DNA from: Bacteroidales bacterium UBA6445
GTDB taxonomy: Bacteria > Bacteroidota > Bacteroidia > Bacteroidales > UBA932
Assembly: GCA_002439585.1 (NCBI GenBank)
Contig: DJOF01000019.1
Location: 1-62,229 of the forward strand
Reading direction: 5' to 3'
DNA: 62,229 nt
Positions 24,873 to 33,902 of this stretch are shown here, in pieces (the stretch's first letter is position 1; each line of letters starts with the position of its first letter). The notes under the pieces were generated by a model. It did not search any database, was not told where the DNA came from, and saw only the letters and a list, made by a program, of their open reading frames with translations. Made by a program: the position numbers and the translations under genes.

Positions 24873-26276
24873 ATGAGCAAGTTTCATTTGTTACCTCTAC
24901 GCCATGCTATTATAGCCTTGACGGCGATAGCAGGTGTTGTTTCTTGTACTGAAAATGAAAAAGAAACGCCACTTCCACTTCCAACAATTGAATTGACAAG
25001 TAAAAGCAGTACGGAGACAAGCCTTACTTTCAATTTGAAACCAGGAGATGCTAGCCGGGCATATTTCATGACTATAAATAAAGGCGAGACACTTCCTGAG
25101 GCAGACATAATATTTGAAGATGGAACTCCGGCCGATGTGACTAAGGAAAAGGAATATACTGTCTCCGGTCTCAAACCATATACCGAATACACCATCGTGG
25201 CAGTTGCCAGCAACGAGACTGGAGTAAGCCAAAGAGCTGAATTGTCCATGACCACAGCGATACCAACACCTGTAATCAAGTTATCGGCAGGAGAAGTCGG
25301 TGAAAATGTCGTAAATTTCAGTGTTATTATAGAAAATACTGGGAAAGCGGCGTGGATATGTCTCCCGGCAACCCAGGAAGCTCCTTCTGCAGAAGAAATC
25401 ATTAAAAATGGCACAGCCATCACGACTTCAGGCGAGGAATGCCATGCAGATGGTCTTACTGCTGGTACAGAATACAAAGTCTATGCAGCGGCCAATGATC
25501 TGTCTGAAAGTAACCCAGTTGTCGCGGAGGCATTGGCTTTGAAGACTAAGGAGGTTAAAGCGCCAGAAGTAGGTGACTTCTATTATAGCGATGGTACCTG
25601 GAGTACTGAACTTGACCCAGCAAAGACGCCTATCGCAATAGTCTTCTATACAGGTGTTGCCACAGACTATAATGATAGTGAAGATTACTATAAAATGAAA
25701 GATGGTTCTACTCCATTAGGAACCATAAAAGCTTACGCGGTAGCCATAAAAGATGCTACTACTGAATTAGCTAACTGGAGTTTCTTTGACGGTAACTATG
25801 AAGGGGCGGGCACCTCTTCTCAAACGAATGACTTTTTGGGTTATACAAATAGTATCTCAATACAAAAGGCCTCACTACAAAGACCCGGAGCGCTGACTGC
25901 AAACGATGATAGCTTCCCGGCAGCCTACTATGCCTTGATTGCTCAAGAAAAGTCTTGCCCAGCACCTGAGAAGAGCTCTGGTTGGTTCCTCCCATCTGCT
26001 TACCAGTTCAAATATATCTATGATAATGTATATTTCAACGACCAGGGTACTGCAAGCGTGTGGCTTGAAAAAGCATTCGAGACCTTAGGAGATAAAGCAC
26101 AGCCTTTATACAGAAGTGGTGCCGAATATTGGTCAAGCACTGAAAAATATGATAGCAGCGGATGCTCATATTTTGCATATTATTTCTGCTTCGATTCTAG
26201 CCAATTCTCGCCTGGATTCATAACCGATTATAGAAAGAATACAGGTATGTGCGTACGTTCAATGATAGTATTTTAA
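24873..26276 (+). CDS. Surface lipoprotein with fibronectin-III-like modules and a C-terminal DUF1566-like domain
   Basis: The 467-residue lipoprotein (lipobox GVVSC, then acidic TENEKE) contains two fibronectin-III-like modules (about residues 35-125 and 128-220, each ending in the YTVSGLKPYTEYTIVAV or HADGLTAGTEYKVYAA pattern). A C-terminal domain from about 230 contains GWFLPSAYQFK, YWSSTE and a final CVRSMIVF. The last pattern is that of DUF1566/Lcl-type domains with a C-type-lectin-related fold, which occur in adhesins and surface-binding proteins. Ligand binding at the cell surface is likely; the ligand is unknown. It is 37 nt upstream of another modular lipoprotein and probably co-transcribed. 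Confidence 0.75.
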   Translation: MSKFHLLPLRHAIIALTAIAGVVSCTENEKETPLPLPTIELTSKSSTETSLTFNLKPGDASRAYFMTINKGETLPEADIIFEDGTPADVTKEKEYTVSGLKPYTEYTIVAVASNETGVSQRAELSMTTAIPTPVIKLSAGEVGENVVNFSVIIENTGKAAWICLPATQEAPSAEEIIKNGTAITTSGEECHADGLTAGTEYKVYAAANDLSESNPVVAEALALKTKEVKAPEVGDFYYSDGTWSTELDPAKTPIAIVFYTGVATDYNDSEDYYKMKDGSTPLGTIKAYAVAIKDATTELANWSFFDGNYEGAGTSSQTNDFLGYTNSISIQKASLQRPGALTANDDSFPAAYYALIAQEKSCPAPEKSSGWFLPSAYQFKYIYDNVYFNDQGTASVWLEKAFETLGDKAQPLYRSGAEYWSSTEKYDSSGCSYFAYYFCFDSSQFSPGFITDYRKNTGMCVRSMIVF

Positions 26277-26313
26277 TTAAAAGTCTATTACACTCCAATT
26301 GTATATTAAGGAA

Positions 26314-27906
26314 ATGAATATATATTCTAAGGTCCGCATTTTTATGCTTGCGGCAATTACGGCTCTTTCAAGCAGTTGTGGTGAGAAAAATGACTCCGGT
26401 GATCCTGTTCAAGATAAAATGGTATTTGAAATAGATGCTCCGGAAAATGTTATCTTCGAGGTTGGAGAGAAGAAAGAGTTCGATGTGAAAGCCGAGAATA
26501 TTACCAGTACCAAAATCGAGGCCCCAAAAGGTTGGACCGCCAATCTTACTGAGACAAAGATTGATGTAACTGCGCCTGATGCCTTAGGCGGTGATGTTGC
26601 GACCGAAGGAACTGTGACAGTGCTTTATTTCGGTACAGCAGGAAACGGTGACAAGACATCGTTTAATGTCTCTGTCAATGAGCCGGAACCTGCAAAATTC
26701 AGTATCAATGTTTCCAACATAACCAATAGTTCTGTAGATATAAAAGTTGAACCTGAGGACAAGGATTTACGCTACTATTGGAATGTTGTCACAGACGAGA
26801 CATGGAAAAGCATATCAGGGGACGCTTCTGCTGTATTTGATGACGAATTGGCACAAATAAAGAAACAATATCCCTCTCTCACCTTAGAAGATATCTTGGA
26901 TGGACTGCTGAATACGGGTGATAGCGAAGAGACAGTATCCGGCCTTCCGGCATCGACAATCTTTCATGTTTTTGCTATCAATGTAGATGATAGTGGTGAA
27001 TGCTATGGCTCTTCCACCTCTGCACAATTCACAACACTTGCACCTGGCGATCCCAAGGATTGCAAGTTCGATATCGAAATTAGCGATCTCGGTGCATCCG
27101 CTGGGACAGTAATAGTTACCCCATCTGATGGTTCTGTAAGGTATTGGACAAGCATTCAAGAGGTTGCTTCTTGGGCAGGAGATGCAGCCATGCCGGCAAA
27201 AGTAAAAGAGACGCTTGAAAAATATGCTGCTGACAAGAATATGGATATAGAGAAAGTTGTAGATGGTGTCACCTACACTGGAAAAAGCGAAGAGACATGG
27301 GACCTTGAAGCAAACACTGCCTATTATGCCTACGCTTATGCTATGGATGAACAAGGTAATGCGCTTGGCGATGTGTTCAAAAAGCAATTTATCTCTAAGA
27401 GTACCGATGCTTCAGATGCAGATATCTCACTCGTTTATCGTTATTTCGATGGAGACCAACTCTACGACTCAGACAATACGAAATGGGCTAATGCCAAGGG
27501 CAAAGTACTCGTTCAAGCGAAGGCCAATCCCAATGATTATGCTGATTCTTGGTGCGTCGCATTGTCCAAAGGAGACCTCACAGATGATGTGGCTTTTCCT
27601 GATGAATCGACCATGAAAGCCATGCTTCAAGGTGGTTATTCCGGGAGAAGTATGAATAATTTTTATGTCGATGGATACAAGTCCTGCACACTTTTGGGAT
27701 TTGCTTGGGATACATATGGAATATACGGTGTCCTTCACAGGCAACTTATAGAACTGACACCTGATGGAGTAACAGATATATCCGAAGTAGCACCTACAAC
27801 GGCATCATTGAATGCAATCAAAATAGACGCAATTAGCCCTATTCGACAGCCTTCCTATAAGAAGGTTTTCGAAACGACATTTAGAAATAGTCTAAACTTC
27901 AAATAG
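26314..27906 (+). CDS. Modular surface lipoprotein with two homologous repeat units
   Basis: The 530-residue lipoprotein (lipobox LSSSC, then GEKNDSGD) has an Ig-like first module (about residues 25-120) and two successive units of about 115 residues (about 128-245 and 248-365). Both units share a KF.I.(I/V)S start, a YYWN/YWTS strand, a helical insert ending in ILDGLLNTGDSEET or VVDGVTYTGKSEET, and an ASTIFHVFAINVDD/NTAYYAYAYAMDE strand. The C-terminal region (about 370-530) is beta-rich and unassigned. The units look like fibronectin-III folds with a helical insertion. It is probably co-expressed with the lipoprotein before it. The ATG at 26314 starts the signal peptide. Confidence 0.7.
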   Translation: MNIYSKVRIFMLAAITALSSSCGEKNDSGDPVQDKMVFEIDAPENVIFEVGEKKEFDVKAENITSTKIEAPKGWTANLTETKIDVTAPDALGGDVATEGTVTVLYFGTAGNGDKTSFNVSVNEPEPAKFSINVSNITNSSVDIKVEPEDKDLRYYWNVVTDETWKSISGDASAVFDDELAQIKKQYPSLTLEDILDGLLNTGDSEETVSGLPASTIFHVFAINVDDSGECYGSSTSAQFTTLAPGDPKDCKFDIEISDLGASAGTVIVTPSDGSVRYWTSIQEVASWAGDAAMPAKVKETLEKYAADKNMDIEKVVDGVTYTGKSEETWDLEANTAYYAYAYAMDEQGNALGDVFKKQFISKSTDASDADISLVYRYFDGDQLYDSDNTKWANAKGKVLVQAKANPNDYADSWCVALSKGDLTDDVAFPDESTMKAMLQGGYSGRSMNNFYVDGYKSCTLLGFAWDTYGIYGVLHRQLIELTPDGVTDISEVAPTTASLNAIKIDAISPIRQPSYKKVFETTFRNSLNFK

Positions 27907-27932
27907 TAGCTTTTGCTCTATATATTATTAAT

Positions 27933-27972
27933 AACGGCTGACAATGAATGGATTGTCGGTCGTTATTTTTTT
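27933..27972 (+). terminator. Strong terminator after the lipoprotein pair
   Basis: A 13-bp stem (27933-27945 with 27952-27964, two G-T pairs) with a 6-nt loop is followed after one A by a run of seven T, 26 nt after the stop codon. Confidence 0.88.
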
Positions 27973-28051
27973 AGAATCTATTGTAATTCTTTGTTATTGC
28001 TTTGCGGCGGACGTGGAGATCGTTCAGAGCACACTTCCTGATGTATAGTAC

Positions 28052-29590
28052 TTAAAAATATTTCTTCTCTCGGTGGTCGAGGGCGATGAAGATGGCGAGC
28101 ATTATGGTAAATGCCCAAAGGGACGAACCTCCGTAGCTCATGAAGGGCAGGGGAATCCCGATGACAGGCATTATGCCGATAGTCATGCCTATATTGATGA
28201 AAAGGTGCATGAAGAGGCAGGAGACGAGGCAGAAGCCGTAGATCCGCGTGAAGCTGTCCCTGCTCTCTTCGGCATCTTTCATTATGCGCAGTATCAGCAT
28301 CACGTACAGGCTGATGACCACGAGACAGCCTACAAAGCCCCATTCTTCGCCCACAGTGCAGAAGATGAAGTCAGTGCTCTGTTCAGGAACGAATCCGTAA
28401 GTGGTCTGAGTCCCACCGAGATAGCCTTTGCCAAGCAGACCTCCCGAGCCGATGGCTATCATGGACTGGTTGACATTGTAGCCTACTCCGGACGGGTCTT
28501 CCGTCATGCCGAGCAGCACCTCGATCCTCTTGCGCTGGTGATCCTGCAGAATATTCTCAAAAGCAAATTCCGATGAAAATATGAGAGCTATACCTGCTAT
28601 GAAGACGAGAACGGAGAGAAGCGTGAACGAATTGCGTGTGCGGTAGGCGTGGCTGACAATAAAAGGCAATGCCAGAGCGCATATGCCGAGAAGTATGTAT
28701 ATAGGCTTGATAGCTGTGAAGAATGTGCTACTTTCGTTAGCAGCGGAGTTCTCCTCAGTATGCAAGGAGGGCATCCCGTCTGGCAGTCCGCCTGAGATCC
28801 CTTCTGGTTGTAGGGAGGAGATCCCCTCAGGATGTAGGGCGGAAAGCCCTTCAGGTATAAAGGCTAAGGCTGCGATGGCGACAGCATAGATCAGGAACCA
28901 ACGGATTACTTTCTTAGAGTTGAGAGCGTTGCAGAAAGTGATGATACCTACAAGCACAAGGACAGAGACGTAGGGCGAAGTGGTAAGCGTAAGTATGAAC
29001 AACAGGCTTGCAAGTCCTATCATGGCTATAAGCCACCCGGACAGCCCCTCTCTGTATAGCACGAAGATGAATCCTGCATAGACAAGTGCCGAGCCAGTCT
29101 CCTGCTCAGCCATGATAATGAGCATGGGCACTATGATGATTGCCGCAGCAGTCATGAAGTTCTTGCCATTGCGCAAGGAGAAGCCGGCGCGGCTCATTAC
29201 ATAGGCTAGCAGCAGAGAAGTAGTGATCTTGGAAATCTCCGCAGGTTGGAATCTTACTGGGCCGAATTCAAACCATGATCTGGAGCCTTTAACCTCTATA
29301 CCCAGGAAAATGACGGCGATAAGGAGTATTATTGATATTGAGTAGAAGAGAAATGCTCCGCTGTCCCACAGATTGGGCGAGACGACGAAGATGATAGCCG
29401 ATCCGATGACAATTGCCGTCATCATCCAGATGAACTGTTTGCCGCAGTTGGCACTGAAATCGAAAATCCCGCTGACTCCTGAGCCGTGAACCGAGGCATA
29501 TATGTTGACCCAACCGATGAATATGAGCAGCAGGTACAAAATTATCAGCTGCCAGTCATATGTTTCCCGTATGCTTCTTCCGCTTCCCAT
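28052..29590 (-). CDS. rodA: RodA peptidoglycan glycosyltransferase (SEDS family)
   Basis: RodA polymerises glycan strands in the elongasome. The 512-residue protein has about ten hydrophobic segments and SEDS motifs including VRFQPAEISKI, the lipid-side GSRSWF, AEQETGSALVY, GGLLGKGYLGGTQTTYGFVPEQ and STDFIFCTVGEEWGF. It is longer than most RodA because residues 246-277 are four copies of an eight-residue unit (PEGLSALH, PEGISSLQ, PEGISGGL, PDGMPSLH) in an extramembrane loop. It starts 4 nt after the mrdA stop and is the last gene of the mreBCD operon. RodA normally works with the PBP2 encoded just upstream. Confidence 0.95.
   Translation of the reverse strand: MGSGRSIRETYDWQLIILYLLLIFIGWVNIYASVHGSGVSGIFDFSANCGKQFIWMMTAIVIGSAIIFVVSPNLWDSGAFLFYSISIILLIAVIFLGIEVKGSRSWFEFGPVRFQPAEISKITTSLLLAYVMSRAGFSLRNGKNFMTAAAIIIVPMLIIMAEQETGSALVYAGFIFVLYREGLSGWLIAMIGLASLLFILTLTTSPYVSVLVLVGIITFCNALNSKKVIRWFLIYAVAIAALAFIPEGLSALHPEGISSLQPEGISGGLPDGMPSLHTEENSAANESSTFFTAIKPIYILLGICALALPFIVSHAYRTRNSFTLLSVLVFIAGIALIFSSEFAFENILQDHQRKRIEVLLGMTEDPSGVGYNVNQSMIAIGSGGLLGKGYLGGTQTTYGFVPEQSTDFIFCTVGEEWGFVGCLVVISLYVMLILRIMKDAEESRDSFTRIYGFCLVSCLFMHLFINIGMTIGIMPVIGIPLPFMSYGGSSLWAFTIMLAIFIALDHREKKYF
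28760..28855 (-). repeat. Four 24-bp tandem repeats within rodA
   Basis: Four consecutive in-frame 24-bp units encode PEG(L/I)S-type octapeptides at residues 246-277. The copies are partly diverged at the base level. They extend a loop between membrane segments and preserve the frame. Confidence 0.85.
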
Positions 29591-29594
29591 CTGT

Positions 29595-31445
29595 CTAATG
29601 ATTGTATGCCTTTACACGGGACATAAGGTTGCCCTCCATCATTCTCTGCTCAAGAGGAAGCCGCTCTTCTGAGATAGATCCCTTGAGATATTTCTCTATC
29701 ATCAGTGATCCTATTGGGCAGGCCCAGGTGGCCCCGAATCCTCCGTTCTCAATGTATACTGCAACAGCGATTTTCGGATCGTTCTTGGGTGCGAAACACA
29801 GAAATACCGAGTTGTCGGCACCGCGAGGATTCTGAGCTGTGCCCGTCTTGCCGCATATGTCCAATCCGGGAACAGCTGCTATGCTGGCTGTTCCACCGGA
29901 CCCGAAGCCGCTGTTGACAGCTCTCCACATGCCCTGTACAACGACAGGGAAATGTGACGTGTCGACCATCGTGTATTGCTTCTCCTTATATTTCTGTTCT
30001 ATCTTGAGTGAATCTGAGTCCTTGACAATGTGAGGAATATAGTAGTAGCCACGGTTTGCTACAGTCGCACTCAGATTTGCTATCTGGAGGGGTGTCGCCC
30101 CTACCTCACCTTGTCCGATCGATATGGACAGTATGGTGGCAAATCTCCATGCTCCCTTGCCGTACACTCTGTCGTAGTATGCCGATGTCGGTATTGTGCC
30201 TCCGAGTTCTGCCGGGAAGTCACTTCCGAGTTTGCGGCCGAAGCCAAAACTCTCCACATATTCATGCCATTTGTCAAGAGCCTCACCGGGACCTTTGAAA
30301 TCCTTATTCTCGATGACATTCTTCATCACGAAGCAGAAATATGCGTTGCAAGACATCATCACAGCTTCCTCTAAGTCGAGGGGGGATTTGTGGTTGTGGC
30401 AACCAAGTTTGCTACCTCTTCCGTAGTAATATCCGCCATGGCAGGGATACTGGTATTCCGGTTTCAGCACGCCTTCCTGTAGGCCTACAAGCCCGTTGAT
30501 GAGCTTGAATACCGAGCCTGGGGGATAGGGAGCCTGCACTGCTCTATTGAACATCGGCTTGTGCGGATCGCTCACTATCTGCTTGTAATATTTGCCTATG
30601 TCCGAGAGCATCTCGACGTCAATTCCAGGGCTGGAAACCATAGCGAGAATCTCACCTGAGGATGGCTCGATGGCTACTACGCTTCCGACTTTGTTCTGCA
30701 TGAGAGTCTGGCCATACTGCTGAAGCTCCGCATCGATGGTTGTCATTATATCTTTGCCCGGTACAGCCTCCTTGTCCATTGCCCCGTCCTTGTACCTTGA
30801 CTTTATCTGGTTGCGTGAATTGCGTAGGTAGATGTGATAGCCTTTCTTCCCACGTAGCTCATTTTCCCTTGCTGCCTCAATCCCTGTCTTGCCGGCATAG
30901 TCTCCAGGTCGGTAGACTTCGGGATTTCTCGTAATATATGAATTGTCAACTTCGGACACATAGCCGAGAAGATTGCCGCCAGCATTGACCGGGTAGTCGC
31001 GGATGCTTCTCAGCTGTCCTCTAAATCCGGGGAATTTGTACTGCACCTCGGCGAATTTCATGTAAGTCTCAGCCTCGATTTGCTTGAACATGACAACAGA
31101 CTGGTATCCTATTCTACGCCTATTGCGCTGGAACTCTTGCATCTTGAGCCTTATAGATATGGGGTCAGTACCAAGGACGTTGGCAAGTAGAAGAGTGTCG
31201 AAAGGACCGGTCTCTTTGGGCGTCACCATTATGTCGTAAGCAACCTTGTTGCCGACGAGAATCTTCCCATTACGGTCATAGATTATGCCTCGGGTAGGAT
31301 AGATGACATCGTAGACCATGGAGTTGTTGGATGCGTTTGTCTTGTAGCTGTCATCGATTATCTGTATGTAGAACAGCTTGCCGAGAAGAACGAGAGCAAC
31401 GCACACTAGGCCTATACGCAGCTTGTTTACTTTGGATACGCTCAT
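29595..31445 (-). CDS. mrdA: Penicillin-binding protein 2, elongasome transpeptidase
   Basis: This class B PBP cross-links peptidoglycan during cylinder growth. The 616-residue protein has a short cytosolic tail, one membrane anchor (about residues 10-30), a pedestal/dimerisation domain (RGIIYDRNGKILV, GHLLGYVSEV-like segment GGNLLGYVSEV) and a transpeptidase domain. The active-site motifs are Ser311-Val-Phe-Lys314 (PPGSVFKLINGL), Ser365-Cys-Asn367 and KTGTAQ near residue 541. Its start overlaps the mreD end by 4 nt and rodA follows 4 nt later. A run of six G occurs inside the gene near 30375 but the frame is intact. Confidence 0.95.
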   Translation of the reverse strand: MSVSKVNKLRIGLVCVALVLLGKLFYIQIIDDSYKTNASNNSMVYDVIYPTRGIIYDRNGKILVGNKVAYDIMVTPKETGPFDTLLLANVLGTDPISIRLKMQEFQRNRRRIGYQSVVMFKQIEAETYMKFAEVQYKFPGFRGQLRSIRDYPVNAGGNLLGYVSEVDNSYITRNPEVYRPGDYAGKTGIEAARENELRGKKGYHIYLRNSRNQIKSRYKDGAMDKEAVPGKDIMTTIDAELQQYGQTLMQNKVGSVVAIEPSSGEILAMVSSPGIDVEMLSDIGKYYKQIVSDPHKPMFNRAVQAPYPPGSVFKLINGLVGLQEGVLKPEYQYPCHGGYYYGRGSKLGCHNHKSPLDLEEAVMMSCNAYFCFVMKNVIENKDFKGPGEALDKWHEYVESFGFGRKLGSDFPAELGGTIPTSAYYDRVYGKGAWRFATILSISIGQGEVGATPLQIANLSATVANRGYYYIPHIVKDSDSLKIEQKYKEKQYTMVDTSHFPVVVQGMWRAVNSGFGSGGTASIAAVPGLDICGKTGTAQNPRGADNSVFLCFAPKNDPKIAVAVYIENGGFGATWACPIGSLMIEKYLKGSISEERLPLEQRMMEGNLMSRVKAYNH

Positions 31446-31945
31446 CTTCTGCTATCTAAGCTCATTGCTACAGGGATGGACAGTATTGTGCCTGCAATCA
31501 GCGAGGAGGCATATCTTATCGCATTGAAGGCAAGGGGTCTGTTGATGCCCCCGTCTATTAAGATATAAATGAGGAGGAAAATGCCTTGGGCAATAGCAAG
31601 TGAAAGTATTACACGGCTTATGCCGTATTTCCCTATCGACATTATCTCTCCGGAGACAGACAACTCCTTGCCGAAAATCTTGTCGGAAATGCCGTTCTTG
31701 ATGAATGCTACCGGTAAGAGAGCGCATGCATTGAGTCCTATGACTCCATCTGCCGCGAAGTCAACCAAGAGTCCGAAGGCGAATGCAATAACCATATTGG
31801 CGATTGTCCCTGTCTTGGCAGGCAGGCAGAAGATCAAAGCCGGCAGCAAAGAGATTGTCAGGTAAGGTGTAAGCCTGAAATATGCGCTGACTAACAGTTG
31901 TATGGCGATAACTGCCACGAATATAGTTGCGTTACTTGACTTCAT
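31442..31945 (-). CDS. mreD: Rod shape-determining protein MreD
   Basis: The 167-residue protein consists mainly of five hydrophobic segments (for example FVAVIAIQLLVSAYF and ISLLPALIFCLP) with an FAFGLLVDFAADGVIGLNA segment, the family's conserved G-L-x-x-D-(F/L) region. MreD is the integral membrane partner of MreC. The call rests on size, topology and the position between mreC and mrdA, with which it overlaps by 14 and 4 nt. Confidence 0.88.
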   Translation of the reverse strand: MKSSNATIFVAVIAIQLLVSAYFRLTPYLTISLLPALIFCLPAKTGTIANMVIAFAFGLLVDFAADGVIGLNACALLPVAFIKNGISDKIFGKELSVSGEIMSIGKYGISRVILSLAIAQGIFLLIYILIDGGINRPLAFNAIRYASSLIAGTILSIPVAMSLDSRR

Positions 31946-32792
31946 GCCTTCTCAATATGTTTTCTGCCGATTCAAGGCTATCGATTCCGACAGCTGTCTT
32001 GTCGTGTACTATTGTCACATACCTGATTGCGGAGAAATCTTGGAATAGCCTTACTTCCACGTCGTAGGTGGATCCGTTGACAATCTTGGACTCTCCGGTC
32101 ACCCCGATCGGAATGTCTGGGGGAAATATCGATGAATAGCCGCTTGTGTATACCGTATCGCCCTGTTCGAACTTGTGCTGAAGCGAGATCCCCTTGAGCA
32201 CAGCACTGCCAATGTCTGTGCCATCCCAGGACAGAGGTCCGGTAGCACCCTCGTGGTTGAGGCGTGCGCTTATGCTTATATCGCTGTTGAGCAGGGAGAG
32301 AGCATAGGAGTAATGCTTGCTCACAGCATCGATTATCCCTATTACACCTCCTGCCGTGATGACACCCGACTGCATCCTGACTCCGTCTTCGGAGCCTTTG
32401 TCCAGTATTAGGTAATTGTGTTGGGAATTGGTGCTGTTGCGCAGCACAGAGGCCGGAAGAAAATCATATTGCGGATTCTCGCGGATCAAGCCTAGTGAGT
32501 CGCTTGTCTCCCTTTCAGTCTCAGCCTCGCGGTATTGCTGCAGCCTGTTGACTTCCCGTCTGAGGTCTGTAATCTCTATCGCAAGTCTCTCATTCTCGCT
32601 CTTTAGTGAGAAATACTGTTGAACATTGTCCTTAATCCCCCACACATATCCATAAACGCCATGAAAAAACCGGGAAATCAAGAATCCTTGCATCTCTCTG
32701 CTGTGGCTCAACATAGCAATTGCGGCAATCTCCAATATGATGAAGACTGCCGTATTCGCGATGCTTCTGGCTATGCCCGGTCTCTGCTGCAT
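31932..32792 (-). CDS. mreC: Rod shape-determining protein MreC
   Basis: MreC is a bitopic membrane protein whose periplasmic part binds PBP2. The 286-residue product has one N-terminal membrane segment, a coiled coil (about residues 65-100, LKSENERLAIEITDLRREVN) and two beta-barrel domains with the family segments LILDKGSEDGVRMQSGVI, GVIGIIDAV and GDTVYTSGYSSIFPPDIPIG. It begins 1 nt after the mreB stop and overlaps mreD, so the three are translated from one message. Confidence 0.94.
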   Translation of the reverse strand: MQQRPGIARSIANTAVFIILEIAAIAMLSHSREMQGFLISRFFHGVYGYVWGIKDNVQQYFSLKSENERLAIEITDLRREVNRLQQYREAETERETSDSLGLIRENPQYDFLPASVLRNSTNSQHNYLILDKGSEDGVRMQSGVITAGGVIGIIDAVSKHYSYALSLLNSDISISARLNHEGATGPLSWDGTDIGSAVLKGISLQHKFEQGDTVYTSGYSSIFPPDIPIGVTGESKIVNGSTYDVEVRLFQDFSAIRYVTIVHDKTAVGIDSLESAENILRRHEVK

Positions 32793-32793
32793 C

Positions 32794-33819
32794 TTATCTC
32801 TTGAGGAATGAGTAGCTTCCGATATGCTTCAGTGCTATGCATGTCCCTCGTGCCACAGCGTGGAGTGGGTCTTCGGCAACATGGAAAGGTATGTTGACCT
32901 TGTCTGTAAGCCTTGTTGCGAGTCCGCGAAGCAGGGCACCTCCGCCGGAGAGAAAAATGCCGTTCTCTACTATGTCCGAATAAAGCTCTGGTGGAGTCTG
33001 CTCCAGTACATGCAGGATTGAAGACTCTATCCTTGTTATGGACTTGTCCAGGCAGTGGGCAATCTCTTGATATGTAATGCTGGCTTCTACCGGATGGGCA
33101 GTCATGAGGTTCGGGCCTTTCACGATGTAGGGCTCAGGCTCATTCTCGGAAAGTTCTGGGATCACAGCTCCGACTGCAATCTTGATCTTCTCTGAAGTTA
33201 TCTCTCCGACCTTGATATTGTGCTGCTGCTTAAGATATGACTGAATGTCGCTTGAGAAGACGTCACCAGCAGTGCGTATGCTATCTTGTATGACGATTCC
33301 ACCAAGGGAAATGACGGCAATCTCTGTGGTACCGCCTCCTATGTCCACGACCATGTTGCCTTTCGGAGCCTCAACCTCAAGTCCGATACCGAGGGCTGCT
33401 GCCATAGGCTCTGAGATAAGGTACACGTCACGGCCTCCGGCATGTTCGGATGAATCCCTGACAGCTCGTATCTCTACCTCCGTACTCCCGGAAGGGATAC
33501 CCACTACAAGCCGCAGGTTGGGGGCAAAAAGAGTTCTTCTCTTGCTGTTGACCTGCTTTATGAAGCCGCGTATCATCATCTCGGCGGCATTGAAGTCGGC
33601 TATAACACCGTCTCTTAGAGGACGTATGGTCTTGATGCCCGGATGCTCGTGCTCATACATGAGTTTGGCCTTGTGTCCGAGGGCGATGCATTTGTCTGTG
33701 TTGGTATCAATAGCCACGATACTCGGCTCGTCAAGAACGATCTTGTCGTTCTGGAAGATGACTGTATTGGCAGTCCCGAGATCCATGGCAAGTTCCTGAG
33801 TCAAGAATGAAAATCCCAT
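32794..33819 (-). CDS. mreB: Actin-like cell-shape protein MreB
   Basis: MreB forms membrane-bound filaments that direct the elongasome. The 341-residue protein has the family length and motifs: MDLGTANTVIF (phosphate 1), MVVDIGGGTTEIAVISLGG (phosphate 2), EPMAAALGIGL (connect) and LSGGGALLRGL (adenosine). It heads the mreB-mreC-mreD-mrdA-rodA operon and is divergent from ispD across 83 nt. No clear minus-strand TAnnTTTG was found in that gap, so its promoter is unassigned. Confidence 0.97.
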   Translation of the reverse strand: MGFSFLTQELAMDLGTANTVIFQNDKIVLDEPSIVAIDTNTDKCIALGHKAKLMYEHEHPGIKTIRPLRDGVIADFNAAEMMIRGFIKQVNSKRRTLFAPNLRLVVGIPSGSTEVEIRAVRDSSEHAGGRDVYLISEPMAAALGIGLEVEAPKGNMVVDIGGGTTEIAVISLGGIVIQDSIRTAGDVFSSDIQSYLKQQHNIKVGEITSEKIKIAVGAVIPELSENEPEPYIVKGPNLMTAHPVEASITYQEIAHCLDKSITRIESSILHVLEQTPPELYSDIVENGIFLSGGGALLRGLATRLTDKVNIPFHVAEDPLHAVARGTCIALKHIGSYSFLKR

Positions 33820-33852
33820 GTCAAAATATCTACGCGCGTGAAAAATGTTTCT

Positions 33853-33884
33853 TTTGTAAAGTTACAAAACAACTTCTAAATTTG
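33853..33884 (+). promoter_or_regulatory. Promoter of ispD
   Basis: TTTG at 33853-33856 and TAAATTTG at 33877-33884 are separated by 20 nt, a full match to the Bacteroidota consensus. The transcript would start near 33891, about 12 nt before the ATG at 33903, and this also excludes an in-frame start at 33807. Confidence 0.65.
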
Positions 33885-33902
33885 CCACAGAAAAATGTCC
33901 CG

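Noticed and set aside
24873..26276. C-terminal lectin-type domain considered as a diversity-generating retroelement target
   Set aside because: No reverse transcriptase, accessory gene or template repeat is present in the window, and no near-duplicate of the domain's 3' end was found.
30370..30385. Run of six G inside mrdA as a second phase-variable tract
   Set aside because: The gene is fully in frame and six G is within normal coding variation.
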